NCBI RefSeq assembly: GCF_964340395.1
Contig: NC_135550.1
Span: forward strand, 27,450,176 to 27,514,175
Direction: 5' to 3'
DNA from: Glandiceps talaboti
Taxonomy: Eukaryota; Hemichordata; Enteropneusta; Spengelidae
DNA length: 64,000 nucleotides
Made by a program: the position numbers and the translations under genes. Below, piece by piece: positions 18,601 to 33,526 of the stretch (position 1 is the stretch's first letter; each line of letters begins with the position of its first letter). The notes below the pieces were generated by a model. That model was given only the letters and a program-made list of their open reading frames with translations, made no database searches and was not told where the DNA came from.

Positions 18601-19122
18601 ACACAAACAAACAGAGGGGAAATAAATTAAACTGGCCACAACAGTCCAATAGCCCCAATTGATATATATATATATTTGTTGTGGACATATGAAGCCACTG
18701 AACTTTATAAATTCCTGCTAATTCTATTAATTCAACTTACCTGTGTCAGATTCCTGAGATTGTTCTTTCTCTGCATTGTTTTCATTATCTTTGTTCCTAG
18801 CCAATCCCATCTCAGTAAACTCTCTCATTAATGCATCTAACGTAACTTGCATCGTTTCAAGTCGTTTTGCTAGACTATTGAGATGGGTTGACGATGGAAT
18901 TGCCACAAATGGTTGCTTCTCTCCGTCTGGATTTGCCGTTCCATCTTCCACCATTAAGTAAGCTTGCCTGATACCAGGGCATGTGTCAGAGTTTGTCTCT
19001 GTTAATGTGATTTCCGTTTTAAGGGTGCAGGAAACTTCTTCCTCCGTTGAGGTTGCCGTCTTGAATAACATGACAAAGAGGAAAACTAGAATCGTATTTT
19101 GTGTCCAAAATGTTAAACCCAT
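15661..19122 (-). CDS. Secreted coiled-coil protein with two LamG-like jellyroll domains
   Basis: Exons on the minus strand are 19122-18741, 18259-18176, 17445-17350 and 17021-15661. All introns are phase 1 with clean GT-AG ends, and the sum is 1923 nt (640 aa). Residues 1 to about 25 are a signal peptide with the core [10 protein letters not shown]. Residues about 80-120 form a short amphipathic coiled coil. A linker with a C-N-C motif follows. Exon 4 encodes two concanavalin-A-like (LamGL/Laminin_G_3) domains, about residues 198-410 and 415-640. Each has the family pattern FDED, then FSVSLW, WHH(V/I)V, Y(L/V)DGVK, and FDGLVDEL or FNGLIDEL. Such domains usually bind glycans or matrix proteins outside the cell. 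I do not recognise a named orthologue. It lies downstream of LTBP on the same strand but has its own start and signal peptide. Confidence 0.85.
18064..18144. repeat. (CATA)n microsatellite
   Basis: Tetranucleotide CATA run with one CACA interruption, lying in the intron after exon 2 of the LamG-like gene. Confidence 0.9.
18475..18612. repeat. (ACAAAC)n hexanucleotide array
   Basis: More than 20 near-perfect hexamers in the first intron of the LamG-like gene. The Phe-Val-dipeptide and Cys-Leu frames across it are artefacts. It differs in unit from the CATA/TGTA tracts that dominate the region. Confidence 0.9.
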
Positions 19123-19913
19123 CGTTACAGTAACTTTTTGTCGGATTACTTAATGTAGCAACCTTAACCTTACAGGTCTCTTTTAAATACAGTTGCAGAA
19201 ACAGACTTGACTAAATGACGTATACTGTGTACATAATGACGTGGTTTTTAATGCATAACTAATCATGCAACGTGTCCAGTTTTACCTTCAATCTTTGACA
19301 CAAGTGACGTATACAGGGTGTACAGTGTACGTCGCATTTTCAGGGATTGAAAAGGGTTCCACACATGCTTGTCCATATCTTGAGTGATGAGATATATCCG
19401 GTTGAAAAGCAAACACATGAACACATGAACGAATTACTTGAGTAGTTTTTCGACGGAAAATATAGTTGGTTATACATCAACAACCCTATAGGTTGAATTG
19501 ATAAGGTTGTAGTTTTGGTTTCTTGGCAACACAAGCCAGTCACTAGATCGAGTAGAACTTTTCATAATTGACAGGAAACATGTATAGCTATACATGAAAC
19601 TCATCACTGATACTCAAGATATTACAAACCTTGAAACAAAATACTTTGTAGCACCTGTATGAAAGCGAATTCTGGAGCTGTCATTTGAAAAGAAAAGTAA
19701 GAAAAGTAAACATCTCAGATCTTCGTAAATTTAGTGGCTATTTGATATTTATATTTCCCATTTCATGCAAGAGAATTTCCAGTTACCAACAATTCGACCC
19801 CTTCAAAATAGGAATGGCACTATATTACATCCGAGTACGAATTGGTTCACTTTGACATCTCTCTCTCTAGTTTGCTACTTCTTATTTATATCCTATTATT
19901 TAAAACACTGTAT

Positions 19914-20027
<114 letters not shown>

Positions 20028-20507
20028 GTTCTATTAATAATGAGGTGATCAGAAGTAATACCTATATAACTCAGCTTACGAAAGTAAGTGGTGGATAAGA
20101 TCAGTTTTATTTATGACGAAACAGAACAACATGGACGGACGTGGGCCACTCACATTCTGGTGACACACATCTACACAACTGTCCGCCGAAAAAAAAGACA
20201 TACAACAAAACTTCATTTCGGAACCTAAATAACGTTCACACAATTAAGAATATCCAGAAGAAAGCTGAAGGTCGACGTCAAAAAAGACTAAATGACGTGT
20301 CTAAAACTCTGGTATAGTGTAGTTTATCATAACATAGCAAGCTAAATATACTGCGACTGCCTAATCTACAGTCACCCCTGTAAATGTTTTCCCTTTAATA
20401 ATCATGTGTTAATGTAGTCCACTGTACAAAGCATATATCAGCTAAGTTCAGCTACAAAAGTAGCGATATTGCTGTCACTCACACATTGTGCTCACAGAAT
20501 GTAAGAT

Positions 20508-20513
20508 TTTATT
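20508..20513 (-). other. Poly(A) signal candidate for the LTBP-like gene
   Basis: TTTATT on the plus strand, reading AATAAA on the minus strand, 71 bases past the LTBP stop codon. Confidence 0.5.
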
Positions 20514-20583
20514 TACACAGTTTAACAAAACGAATTGAAAGAAATGGTGATAAACCTCTTGGTATTTAGAGGGTCTGTGAAGT

Positions 20584-21948
20584 CTATGAGGGTATCTTGA
20601 TGCAGAAATTACGTGTGGCTTCAACGTGGCCTTCTTTGCAGACACATCTGAACGAACCAGGTGTGTTTATGCAACGAGCATTCCAACACAATGTGTTACC
20701 AAGTAATTTACACTCATCTATATCTGGAAGAAAATAATAATACACACGAGGTAAATTAACATCAGTTATTGACATAATATGGGGGGGGGGGTATCTGTCA
20801 AGCTATGACGTAGTGATGACGTAGTTTGTAAGGTCAGAAAAGGATTTAGTAAAAGATATCATCTAGATTTTACGTAAAAGATATGATAAAAAATGTAAAA
20901 ATGTAAAAATATTGTTATTTCATTCAGTGTAAAAGTGAATATGAACGATAAGCTTATATTTTGTCCAAATAAAGCAAGTATGTGATTGTTCCAGTTGCAT
21001 ACCTTTCAAACATATATGTAAGGTTGGTATCGGAAATATTATTTTTATTGGAGAGTGGCGAGTCTTAACGTTATTTTCTATTCTATTTCTGGTTTTCATG
21101 TCGTTTTCGAAATATTTATCTCAGATTGCATATGAATGTTTAGGATCGACTGGAAAAACTAGAGTAAGGTAACCGAAATCACAGAATTTTGTTGGTTTGT
21201 TTGTTTGTTTGTTTGTTTGGTCTTACTATTAAGGATTGCTGAGTATTCTCCCTCACCACTTTATTTCCCCGATCAAATAAATGACGTGTTGTGTGACGTA
21301 TGTGCAATGAAAGACAAATATTTTTATAACACTTTCAAGTGGAAAGCAAGATAACATAGTTAGCGTACCCTGACACGTGTTACTATCCTCAACGAGTTGA
21401 AATCCCCTGTAGCAATCACACGTATACCCTTTGTTGACCTTAACACAGCGACCATTAACGCAGCCATCGACGAAACCGCAGTCGAGTTCGAGTTCTTGAC
21501 CTAAACATAACGTGTGATGAAAAAAGGTTCCCCAAAACTAGTTAAATTATATCAAGTGTGCATTGAATACAGAACACTTTGCTGAGGCCTCTCTGATATC
21601 AAACGTAATAATGAAAAACATCCCCCAAAAAACAAACACGGTTGATGATTGTGAAAAAATAGTAAACTGTCTCTGATTTTAGGGTTTTGGAAAGTCCTAA
21701 AAAGATTACCCATATTTCTACAACATTACATGACAGCACTTTGATAATACTTTTTGTTCAGTCACATTTTACTGCAAATCAAACAAGACAAAATCTTCAG
21801 TATTGCTCAAAAAAAGTCAATAGTTCCACAGTCATGTACTTACAATTCTCATGCATCTGGCACAACCTAGTCAAATGTCTACATACATACATACATACAT
21901 ACATACATACATACATACATACATACATACATACATACATACATACAT

Positions 21949-22019
<71 letters not shown>

Positions 22020-25000
22020 TACATACATACATACATACATACATACATACATACATACATACATACATACATACATACATACATACACACACACATACAT
22101 ACATACATACATAAAATACTGAGATATTGAGTTGTCAGATATCAATACTTAATGACACAATCTCTTATGTATCAACGCCTACCGTCTGATCTACTGGCAA
22201 CTATTGAGGATTTTGTTTCCCGAAGTCCTGAACGCAGACTTTCTTTGGGTTCAAAGTCAGCACATAGTGATTCGTGTTCCTCTGAAATTAGAAACAACAA
22301 TACACAATTCCTCGTTACTATCAAAAGTCAAACTTGTGACATTCAAAACCCAAACATGTCACGAAAAAATTAAATAAAAAAAATGTTATCATAGAATTTC
22401 TGGTATAAAGTTGAACAATATCTCTTTAAGCTTTCAATATTGTGGCAAATAGGACGTATGCTAATAATTTTCACTACGAAAAACTTTCATTGGTTGTATT
22501 TTACTTGACTAATCGATTGACTCGTGTTTATTTTGTTATTTTGTTGTCGTCGTCTTTGTTTACTTAACCCATATACTGGCATTGTCAAATCGTTGTTAAA
22601 CGATGGCACTTACTTGAGTTTGGCAATGGACAAAGTCGACACTCGAGTCCCCAACCTACACCACCAACACAACAACACTCTGTGAATGTGGTGATATCAC
22701 CGTCCATGGCTGAATTGCAAATCAGTTCGTTGCTCAATCTGGTCCAACAGTTACCAGTTGCAGCAGGGTCTACGTAGGTTGGTACTGGAGCTAATAAAAC
22801 AGAGGTAAATGAAATCAAAGAAAAACAGTGACGAAGGAGACCGAGAATCTTATTGTAATTAGTCTGTGATCTAAATTAATTTGTAATTAGTCTGGTGGTC
22901 TTAATTAATTTGTACTCGTCATTATATTGTATGTTAGAATTCCAATGCACTGAGATGGTGATACAACTTTACACATTCTCAGAATCCACAGAGAGAAACT
23001 ACGAATCGTTGATGTAATCATGAATTCCAATACGTCTCTTACCAGTACACCTTTGACCAGACTCATCTAGCACCATAGGGGACTCACATTCACAGCTGTA
23101 CGACCCAGGAGTGTTTACACAGTTACCTTGGTCACATACATTTTGTTCGTAACACTCATTCACGTCTGCGGGAATGAACAAACAAATAAACTATTAATGA
23201 TTTCGATGGAATTTGATTATTTGCCTAATTTTGGCCTCAACTCTAAAATGTCAAACTTTTGGTGTGCCTCTTGTTATACGTACCGAAGTATAATAACGCC
23301 AGCCTCTCCATCCTTCAATCAAATGAAATTCGATTCTTCATGCCGTTCTCTCGGTCGGACAGTTTACCGGTGGTCTATGCACAACCATACAAACAATGGT
23401 TGAACTGAAATACCAGACTGATTAATCTGCTTTTTATTTGATATTAAAACTTACCTAAGCATTCCTGTGTCCTAAGATTTAGTTGGAAGCCCTTGTGACA
23501 TTCACATACATAACTATTGTCAATATTAACACATTCTCCATTAGGACACAATCCATCGAACACTTCACATTCATTTATGTCTATTATTGAGAGAGAGAAA
23601 TTCACAAAGAATACGGTTTAGTAATTTTTTGACAAGTTTGAACAATTTTATATACATGTATTTTACGAGATGGTATTCCAAGGGCTATCGATCTGATGAC
23701 ATAGAGTAAGGGAGAACGTTATAGCTAATTTCATTTCACATACTTTCTCAAACAACAATATATATTCTACGCCAAAGAATATTCACTAGGGTGTTTTTAT
23801 GCTTCTCTTTTCGAAATTGTTGTTGATTTATTTTACCTTCAAGTCGATGCCCTTCCTCTTGAGATCCGAGCAATATTTTCCCCTTACCACCCGGACAAAG
23901 CTCGTTAAATGTGGCTGCAACAGAAGAAATAACTAAGTACGTTAGGATTTGTTACGGTACTCACCTGCTACATGTAGGTCGACTTTCAAAAAAACTTACG
24001 GAAAAGAAAATTATTCACTAGGGGAAGATGTCCCGTGCAAAACGCTCCATAATGGCTCGTTTTAGACTGGCATACTCCTACTTAAAATAGAAACAGGTAG
24101 ATTTTGTGGGCTTGAAGTCGAAGACAGAAAATGTGACTTCTGCCAAAACTCACCAGAGGATGAAGTACACTTTATGTTTTACTGTAATTTATATAAGGAT
24201 CTAAGGAAAGCATTTTACTGGATAAAATAATAACTTCAATGCCAAACTTTAGTCATATGGACATTTACGATAAACTATGCCATTTAATGTTAACATTTCC
24301 CATTGATACCGCAAACTTTCTACACGAAGCATTTAATCGTAGGAAAACCTTTATTTAAAACTAAAACGTATGTGATTTTTATTTATTTATTTATTTATTT
24401 AATTTGAAGTCTCTTTTTGTGTCCTATAAGCCAGAGGGCTGGATGTGGCTGTAAAATTTATTTAAGCATTGTATAATTTAAATAAGTCCACATAGGACAC
24501 CTTAATAAACAAAATAACATAACATATTAAACTCGATTTCATACATATATCATGGAGAGAACATGCCAGCAATGTAATTGATCACCAAATTACTACGGTT
24601 GTGTTTGTTTTCACAATTCAGCAAAGACATTCTTAATAATTATCCGGTATCCTGAAGAAAGAGACATACTTACATGTACCGACGAGAGGACACGGCCAGA
24701 GATTGCAGTTATCGCCCCACCCTTCGCCCAGTGAACAACAGCAGTCATCTCTAGATACGTTGGTACCAATGACGTTCTCACAGAATTGGAGTTCATTTAG
24801 GTTAGTGTAGCAGTCTTTCTTGCTTTCATCTATTGATATATTAAAGGGAAAAGAGAAGGTGTTACGGGGCCGTATTCATGGAATCGCCGGTGGTAAAGAT
24901 ACAGAAAGCTAATAATGAATATCATGTGAATATCAGACGATGTTACGTTCTAACACACGGTGGCGCTATAACACGAATCAAAGCAACGTTACCTGCGAAA

Positions 25001-27137
25001 CTTTCGAGAAAAATGCAAGAATTTTCCAAAATGGACAGAAACAGACTATTGCAAGTCAAAGAAACTTGATTATGGTTATTTTATTCGACCCACTACCACA
25101 ATGCCGTCACCGTCTGTGATTACAATGATGCTGTAGAAAATGATGGGTTTAATGTGTTATATATATATTACTTATACGACACCTAAATTATGTCCTTGTA
25201 ATCGTATTAATCACCTTTGCACAGTTTTGTTCTCTGGTGAAAAGTCAGTCCTGGTGCACATTCACACTGGAAACCACCGTTATTATTTATACAGGATCCT
25301 TCTCCACATATCGTCTTGTCTATATCGCACTCGTTAATATCTAGAAGGTGACAAATATTAGAACTTACAATAAAATATTGATAATTAATAATAAAATTTG
25401 AATATCATATTAATTGGTCAGGTATGTGTGAGTAGCCATATCACGAAGGAACACTAATCGGCGAACTGTTGTCTGCTATTGTTGCCATGGAAATACACAC
25501 TCATATGTAGGTTACACCCTTGGAATAAATTTAATGGCTATTTCAAGTGAAATTGACATTCTTATGCAAGGCGTGTGATGCATGTGATGGTAGAGTAGTC
25601 AAGGTGCGGCAGTGCCATTCATCACAAACTCTCCTGTCAGTTTCTCCCAACGTACTGAGTTATGAGTCATACTTAAATTATACAAGTGTGAAATAGACCA
25701 GATTTAGAATATAGGAATGTACTAACCTATACAGTCTTTCCCGTCTTGTGACGGCATGTAACCTGAGTAACAAACACAGCGGTGCCCGCCTTCGTTGTTT
25801 ATACATCCTCCATGCAAACATGTCATATCGTCTTCGCACTCGTCGATGTCTGGTGGGAAAAATACAAATGTATATCCGTTATGGAAAAATCAAAACCAGT
25901 GAAATGTATGTATGTATGTATGTATGTATGTATGTATGTATGTATGTATGTATGTACGTACGTACGTACGTACGTGTGTGTGTGTGTGTGTATGTATGTA
26001 CGTACGTACGTACGTGTGTGTGTATGTATGTATGTATGTATGTATGTATGTATGTATGTATGTATGTATGTATGTATGTATGTATGTATGTATGCATGCA
26101 TGCATGCATGCATGCATGCATGTATGTATGTATGTATGTATGTATGTATGTATGTATGTATGTATGTATGTATGTATGTATGTATGATTATGTGTGTGTA
26201 ATTATTTATTTACTTATTATTTATTTATTCATTGATTTTCTGAGTATCGCAGAGATAAATCTCCAATCCTTACCTTCACACCGATTTCCATTGTCCACTA
26301 GTTTGTATCCTTCTCCACAAGTAGGTTGCATACAGTGATAACTACCAAGTGTATTCAAACATTTTCGGCCATAACAAATATCTCCCACAGAACATTCATC
26401 AATATCTATGAAAATAGATGTAAAATATGAACATCACTCGTCCGCGGAAATCAGCAGCTCAGAGAATTACTTGCTTCATTCGCTCTGAAATGGGCCTTAC
26501 ATACTACACCGATACAATCATTACTTACACCAACGGTAGTGCGCACTCGTAAAGAAGATTATTCACTAGTAACAAATAAATCATCTTAATATGACAAGAA
26601 AAATAGAAAGAAATAGTCGTCTTACCCATGCAGTGGAAGGTATTCCCTGTCAGATAATATCCCTCTTGGCAAACACAGTGGAAACTACCTTTAGTATTTC
26701 TACAGTCGCCATTAGAGCAGGGTGCGGGAATGGTATTGCACTCGTCAATGTCTGACGGAAAAAACAATTGTAATATAGGTTGTATGAGAACGGAACGTAT
26801 TGACGAGATTGACGAGTGTTGAGATTACAAGTATAATGGTAATGTATAAAATAGTAAATGAATGGAACGTGGTAAAGTCATAACAAAAAAATAAAATGTT
26901 AAAATTGTACTAAATAAAAAGGGTCAAGCTGTCGAATTTACTTTTACTTGGTCAACGACTACGAGGAATATAGACGATACTGTTTGGTCTGTTTTAATAC
27001 ATGAACGAAAATAATGTTGACGCCTCTTGCTCTCCTTGTGTATTATAATACCTATCTACATATCTCCACCTATCCGTCTTGTCTGTCCACCGACCCATCC
27101 AACCACCCACCTACCTACCTACCTTCCTACCTACCTA

Positions 27138-27194
<57 letters not shown>

Positions 27195-27227
27195 ATGTCT
27201 GTATGTCTGTCTGTCTGTATGCCTGCC

Positions 27228-27281
<54 letters not shown>

Positions 27282-28946
27282 TCTATCCATCCATCTATTT
27301 GTCTGTTATTCCTTTACTCACCAATACACCTTGTACCTAGTCGATTTACCCTGTACCCAGGATCACAGAGGCAACGGTAACTGCCAAGTGTATTCAAACA
27401 TCTGCCATTTTTACATAGTCCTGGTATCTTCATGCATTCGTCAATCTCTAATTTGACAAAAATAGAAAGACCCCGATTTGCAGTTTTCAGGTACAGTATC
27501 AGTTAATTATCCAGTTGGGATAATAAATTACACAGACCTTATAAAATTGTAATGACGGTTGTTAGAGAATGCAAAATATATAGTTATCCGCGAACACCTC
27601 GATAGAATTGTACAATCTATAACCACGATAAAACAGGCAATTAGTAAAAAATTATTACAGACGTTCCCACACAGATGTTTTATAAATATTCAGAATATAA
27701 ATGGACTAGTGTACTTTTACTATAGCAATGCAACGTGCATTTTGTACTGGTACTGCCATACATATAAATATACATTGTGTATATACATTTAGATATATAG
27801 TCAGGTGATGACCTACTATATATCTTGCCTTGATATCCTATGATAAAGAATATTGATTTGAAACGTCAGGATTGAATTTATTTATCAGGACTGTTCTACT
27901 CATTACTTTTGCACTCTATACACAGACACACACGCACGCACGCACGCACGCACGCGCGCACGCACAGTCGTTCATACCATTATGTGAAAACGTAAGACTC
28001 AAATATTGTGCATGGTGTAGTTATTGTCCGTGGTTGTCCTTATCCATATCCACCGCTAACTTGTCTTACCTAATTTCTGCCCACTTGCTCCTATCACTTG
28101 ATAACCTTCACCGTAAGGACATAGGGCACGGAAATCATCTGAGAAAAATATAGAATGTATGTCAGATCAAGCAGAAAGGTTATTAGGAGGACTATGAGAG
28201 TACCTCCCGTGGTGAATTGAGGAATGGTGTCGGTGGGAACATAATACCGATCAAGATTACCAAGTTATGATGACTTGCCAGGATCTCGACAACAAAAATT
28301 CGATTGGCCACATAAATGAATGTTTTGGCATGAAGCTGTATAAACACACATCGCCATCGTTACTACTTGATACCTTTCAATTAGCCTTACAGTCTTCACG
28401 CACGTTTCACTGCCGCGGGTGGTTTTATCGTTGTTGTTTGTAGTCGCTAATATAATATTGTCACTGTTTCAGTAATATTACTACTGGTATTACAGTCCTA
28501 CGTACTTCAATGCAAGTATAGTATTAAAGAACTTGTACACACAATCTAACCCCAAAAGAGATTACTTTAATCAAATCGATGAATACAGTATTCAATTCAT
28601 TTACACGATTATCTATACTAGACCTGTCAAAATATCTATCAACTACTTATTTTTAGTTTGACTTTGTTTTAGTTTTCCCCAAGCAAAGTAATTGTATATT
28701 TAGATATTTTATTGTGCTTCACACTTTCATGTCGTTTATTTCAATATTTTATTATGATTACTGGTGTGATTTGAATGTAATAACATTATGGATACTAAGG
28801 CATAGGCGACACTCGTCATCACGGACAGCAGTCATATTCTTACTGTCTGCGCGTGTCTATATAAAAGCCTGTTTGCACATCTACTTATTTTAACAAATAT
28901 AATTCACAGTTTTTGGTACTAAGTTTGTTCGTTTTTTGTGTGTGCA

Positions 28947-28982
<36 letters not shown>

Positions 28983-30119
28983 ATGTATGTATGTATGTAT
29001 GTATGTATGTATGTATGTATGTATGTATGTATGTATGTATGTATGTATGTATGTATGTATGTACGTGCGTACGTTTGTTTGTTTTGTTTGTTTTGTTTGT
29101 TTGTTTGTTTGCCTGCCAGTTTACACACTTGTTTGTGTAAACTACTCACCAGTCCCTCTACGTGGACATGCATCGCAATTTCCACCCCAAGCTTTACCAA
29201 TGCTGCAACAACATTGCATTTGAGTCATTCGATTACCAACTGCATCTGAACACGAACCGCGTGGATTTCTCCGGAAACACTTGCCTGTCACTGAAGCTGT
29301 AAGTATAAACATGCTACCAGGTTACTATAATACCATAAGGGAAAGTCAATTTTACATATTTTTCCTGTAATGATACTCCTGTAAATATCTTTATGTTGTA
29401 CCAAAGACAGTATGTCGACGTTTATTGAAATCACATGAGCAGGAGACCAATTTTTACTACAAGCAGATATTTGATATGTTTTGAATCTATAGCAGTTCAC
29501 CCGCATCGACTCAATGCATGTACATGTATTACTTTCAACCGAACCGTTACAACTCAGTAAATAGTCAAAAACAAAATTGCTGAGTAAACATACAGCTTTT
29601 CTCGGATTACAGCGTTACAGTTTAATCAGGCGATGTCATTGTGAGAGTGGGTTTTAGTGTAATAATAGCAAGGCTTCTAGTCTGGAATCCTTAATTGTTT
29701 TTTTAAATCCCATACTATCATCAACATACAAATGAATAGTACCATGAAATCAGTTTTGATGATAGGCACCAAATGTATACACATATCATTGGGGAAACAT
29801 TACGATGCATATTTCTTTAGTATAGAATTAGAAAAGAATTTGGACCATTTGCAGAATCATTGAAATAGACTAACTTACCAACACACAGCGTACCCGACGA
29901 ATCTAATGAGAAACCGATGTTACATGAACACTGGTAGCTACCGTAGGAATTACGGCAAATTCCGTTACCACAAATACCCTCCAAAGCTTCACATTCATTA
30001 ACATCTGACGGAGAGAAAATTAATTCTAGATTGCATTGCGATCCAAATGAGTCTATAGTAAGCAATAACATACATACATACATACATACATACATACATA
30101 CATACATACATACATACAT

Positions 30120-30152
<33 letters not shown>

Positions 30153-30214
30153 TACATACATACATACATACATACATGCATGTACATACATACCTACCTA
30201 CCTACCTACCTACC

Positions 30215-30257
<43 letters not shown>

Positions 30258-31223
30258 ACGTACCCTCCAAAGCTTCACATTCATTAACATCTGATGGAGA
30301 TCAAATTAATTCTAGATTGCATTGCGATCCAAATGAGTCCATAGTAAGCAATAACATACATACATACATACATACATACATACATACATACATACATACA
30401 CACACACACATACATACATACATACATACATACATACATACATACATACATACATACATACATACACACACACACATACATACATACATACATACATACA
30501 TACATACATACATACATACATACATACGCACGCACGCACGCGCATACATACAAACATACATACATACATACATACATACATACATACATACATACATACA
30601 TACATACATACATACATACGCACGCACGCACGCGCATACATACATACATGTACATACATACATACATACATACATACATACATACATACATACATACACA
30701 CACACACATACATACATACATACATACATACATACATACATACATACATACGCACGCACGCACGCACGCACATACATACATACATACATACATGTACATA
30801 CATACATACATACATACATACATACATACATACATACATACATACATACATACATACATACATACATACATACATACATGGACATTTATGCCCTATTTAA
30901 TGGCACATTCGTTATCACTTACAATTGAATTACGTGTATTCGTTAACCTCTTGGCATGTCGGTAAACTGATTACTTACCCACGCACCAATTAGCTTTAGG
31001 GTCCATTTTGAATCCTGGTTCACAATCCTTTTCCTTTCCTAAAAAAGATAAAACATAAAGAATGAACGTATTAGTACATGTAATCAATATCACTTCGTCT
31101 TTTACATGCCTTTAATTCGGCAAATACATAACACATTTGTTGGTTTTTCATATACAACAGTACATTAAAAGAGTTGAAATGAAATGGTAACGGGTGATCA
31201 CTAGTTTACCGACAGCAGTTGTC

Positions 31224-31267
<44 letters not shown>

Positions 31268-33450
31268 AAATGAATCTGATCTTACAACAATCCAATAGTT
31301 ACCTATTTGTTGTGGACATATGAAGCAAGGGTTTCCCCATGCTTTCCCGACCGTGGTGCAGCAATCATCATGAAGGGTGTGCATGTCTGCAATGGGAGCT
31401 TTGCATTCATCAGATGTAATGACACGAAAACAAGGACCTCTCATATAGTGTCGGGCTATCAGTGGTTCTGTTGAGAGGATATAAAGTAGAGAAGATCAAC
31501 TTAATTTTGTTATTCGAAAGTATTCCGAGCAATACAACACCAAGTTGGACTATAGCACGGTCCTAACAAAACTCAAGGTTTTAAAAACTCTGGTTTAACA
31601 CAGGCATTGAGAACAAAGCTAATATCTCCCGCACAGTTCTCAATATGTGTGTCGACAAGATGTTGAATGTAACTGTCATGATGTGTTTCTCCAGCATCGA
31701 GAAATGGCGGTAGACTTTTACATTACTGTTTAAATTTTATAGCGAAATCTGTTTGGTTTAACTTTGATTGACGTTGAGATCATTTCCTGATACAGACGAG
31801 GATTAAAGTGGGCGAGGATTTACTCGTGTAGGGCTCTCAATGGTGGCTTGTGGTCTGCAACTAGGAGGAATGGAATGCCATCTGAGTCTAATCGATGGTT
31901 ATTTCACGAGTAAACCAAACACACTTTCTAGATACTTCCTCGAAGGGAACGTCGAACGCAACTAAGGATGGCGTAATATTTAACGTATATGGCTACCCAT
32001 GGATGGAGATAGCAAGACGACACTCCATTAATTTTTGCTCAGAAAGTTGTGGATGTTTCCAAAGACGACATTGCATTCTGTCAAAGGTCCAGGTTTGAAG
32101 CGGCAACTAGCACCAGTCTGCAGTCTCTCGCGTTCTTCTTGCAATTCACGAGAGTTCAATAAAAATTGTGTACGCCAATCTCAGTGCTTCTTTCTATGTG
32201 TTTTACATTGTAATCCTGCGTTTTACATTTACATGTATTTATACCTATATTAATTTTCCTTAATATTCCTCTCAATGTATTCCATTCTAATTTCTGTTCT
32301 TTTAATACATTTTAGAAATCAAAATCAATCTTGTTTTTTCCGTCTTTCGTGTGATCATAAAGCTGTTCCATTCAGATTAATACTTATTATCTTAACGTTA
32401 GTTTTTCCCGTTGCATTTCCTTATTTTATATTTTGATTTATTGTGTGTTCAACACACCATTTTGATGGTTAATCTACCGCGGCATGCCCTCGTGTCGACA
32501 TAGTTGTTTCTTGCCGCCAAAAGTGGCGACGAATCTTTACAAAAGTGAAGGATGGGCTACCTCCTGGTATGTGTGACGTCAGTACTAGATGGATATTTGT
32601 TGGTAACACAAAGTGAGCAACACGATGCAATATTTCAATCTAGCAGTGGCCAGTTTAGGTTATTTACGGAACTTTTGCCATAACAACAATGTAAATAATA
32701 CCCTAGTCACTATGACTATGTAACACCGTTTCTTCACATACTCTTTACAAAAGACATCATGTGTATGGGTGGAACAATACTTTCAGATACTTTATGAATG
32801 CCATTCTGATCATTTGTTACAAGTTATTTGCTAACACGTCCATTATAAATCCGGATACATTGATTGTGAATGTGATGTCATTACTGTATTATAATAGGTG
32901 AAATAAATTTTCTGAAAAAGCGATGACAAAAATTGACAATATTTATGTAAGAAGTACAAATGGGGAGAGGGTAATTTTAACATGAATCAATAGATCTTCT
33001 TACTTTTTTAGAAAAAAGAAAACAATGCTGTTGAATGTCCCTTTTATAATTTCAGATAGTAGCCGTAACTTAAAGACAGTTTCTACACGTGTATATGAAA
33101 CACGTTATCTTGCCTTTACATGTAAGGATTTGAAATTTGACGCCGCAACCGTTTGTTCAGTCGGTCGTTGACACTACCTTTGACGTATACAATTCCACTG
33201 TTTCATTCCGTGAGACCATTGTTATTTGTACTGCACTGCACTGCCTAAGTGTGCGAGTCATACGTTGACCACAGTTACGTTAAGTTAGTTAGTCATGGAA
33301 ACACCCGAGGCTACTTTTGATATTTCAAGGAATTGCAATAGAAAACGGAAGAATGGGATTAAATCATTATTAATCGGAGATGTCCTGTATAAATTCATAC
33401 AGAATTTATCTCATTGCCACTGTATCCCAATGCCGCAATATCAAGGCTCG

Positions 33451-33526
<76 letters not shown>

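Noticed and set aside
30031-30294. CRISPR-like array of short spaced repeats in the CATA blocks
   Set aside because: Units are 2-4 bases with no unique spacers; these are eukaryotic microsatellites.
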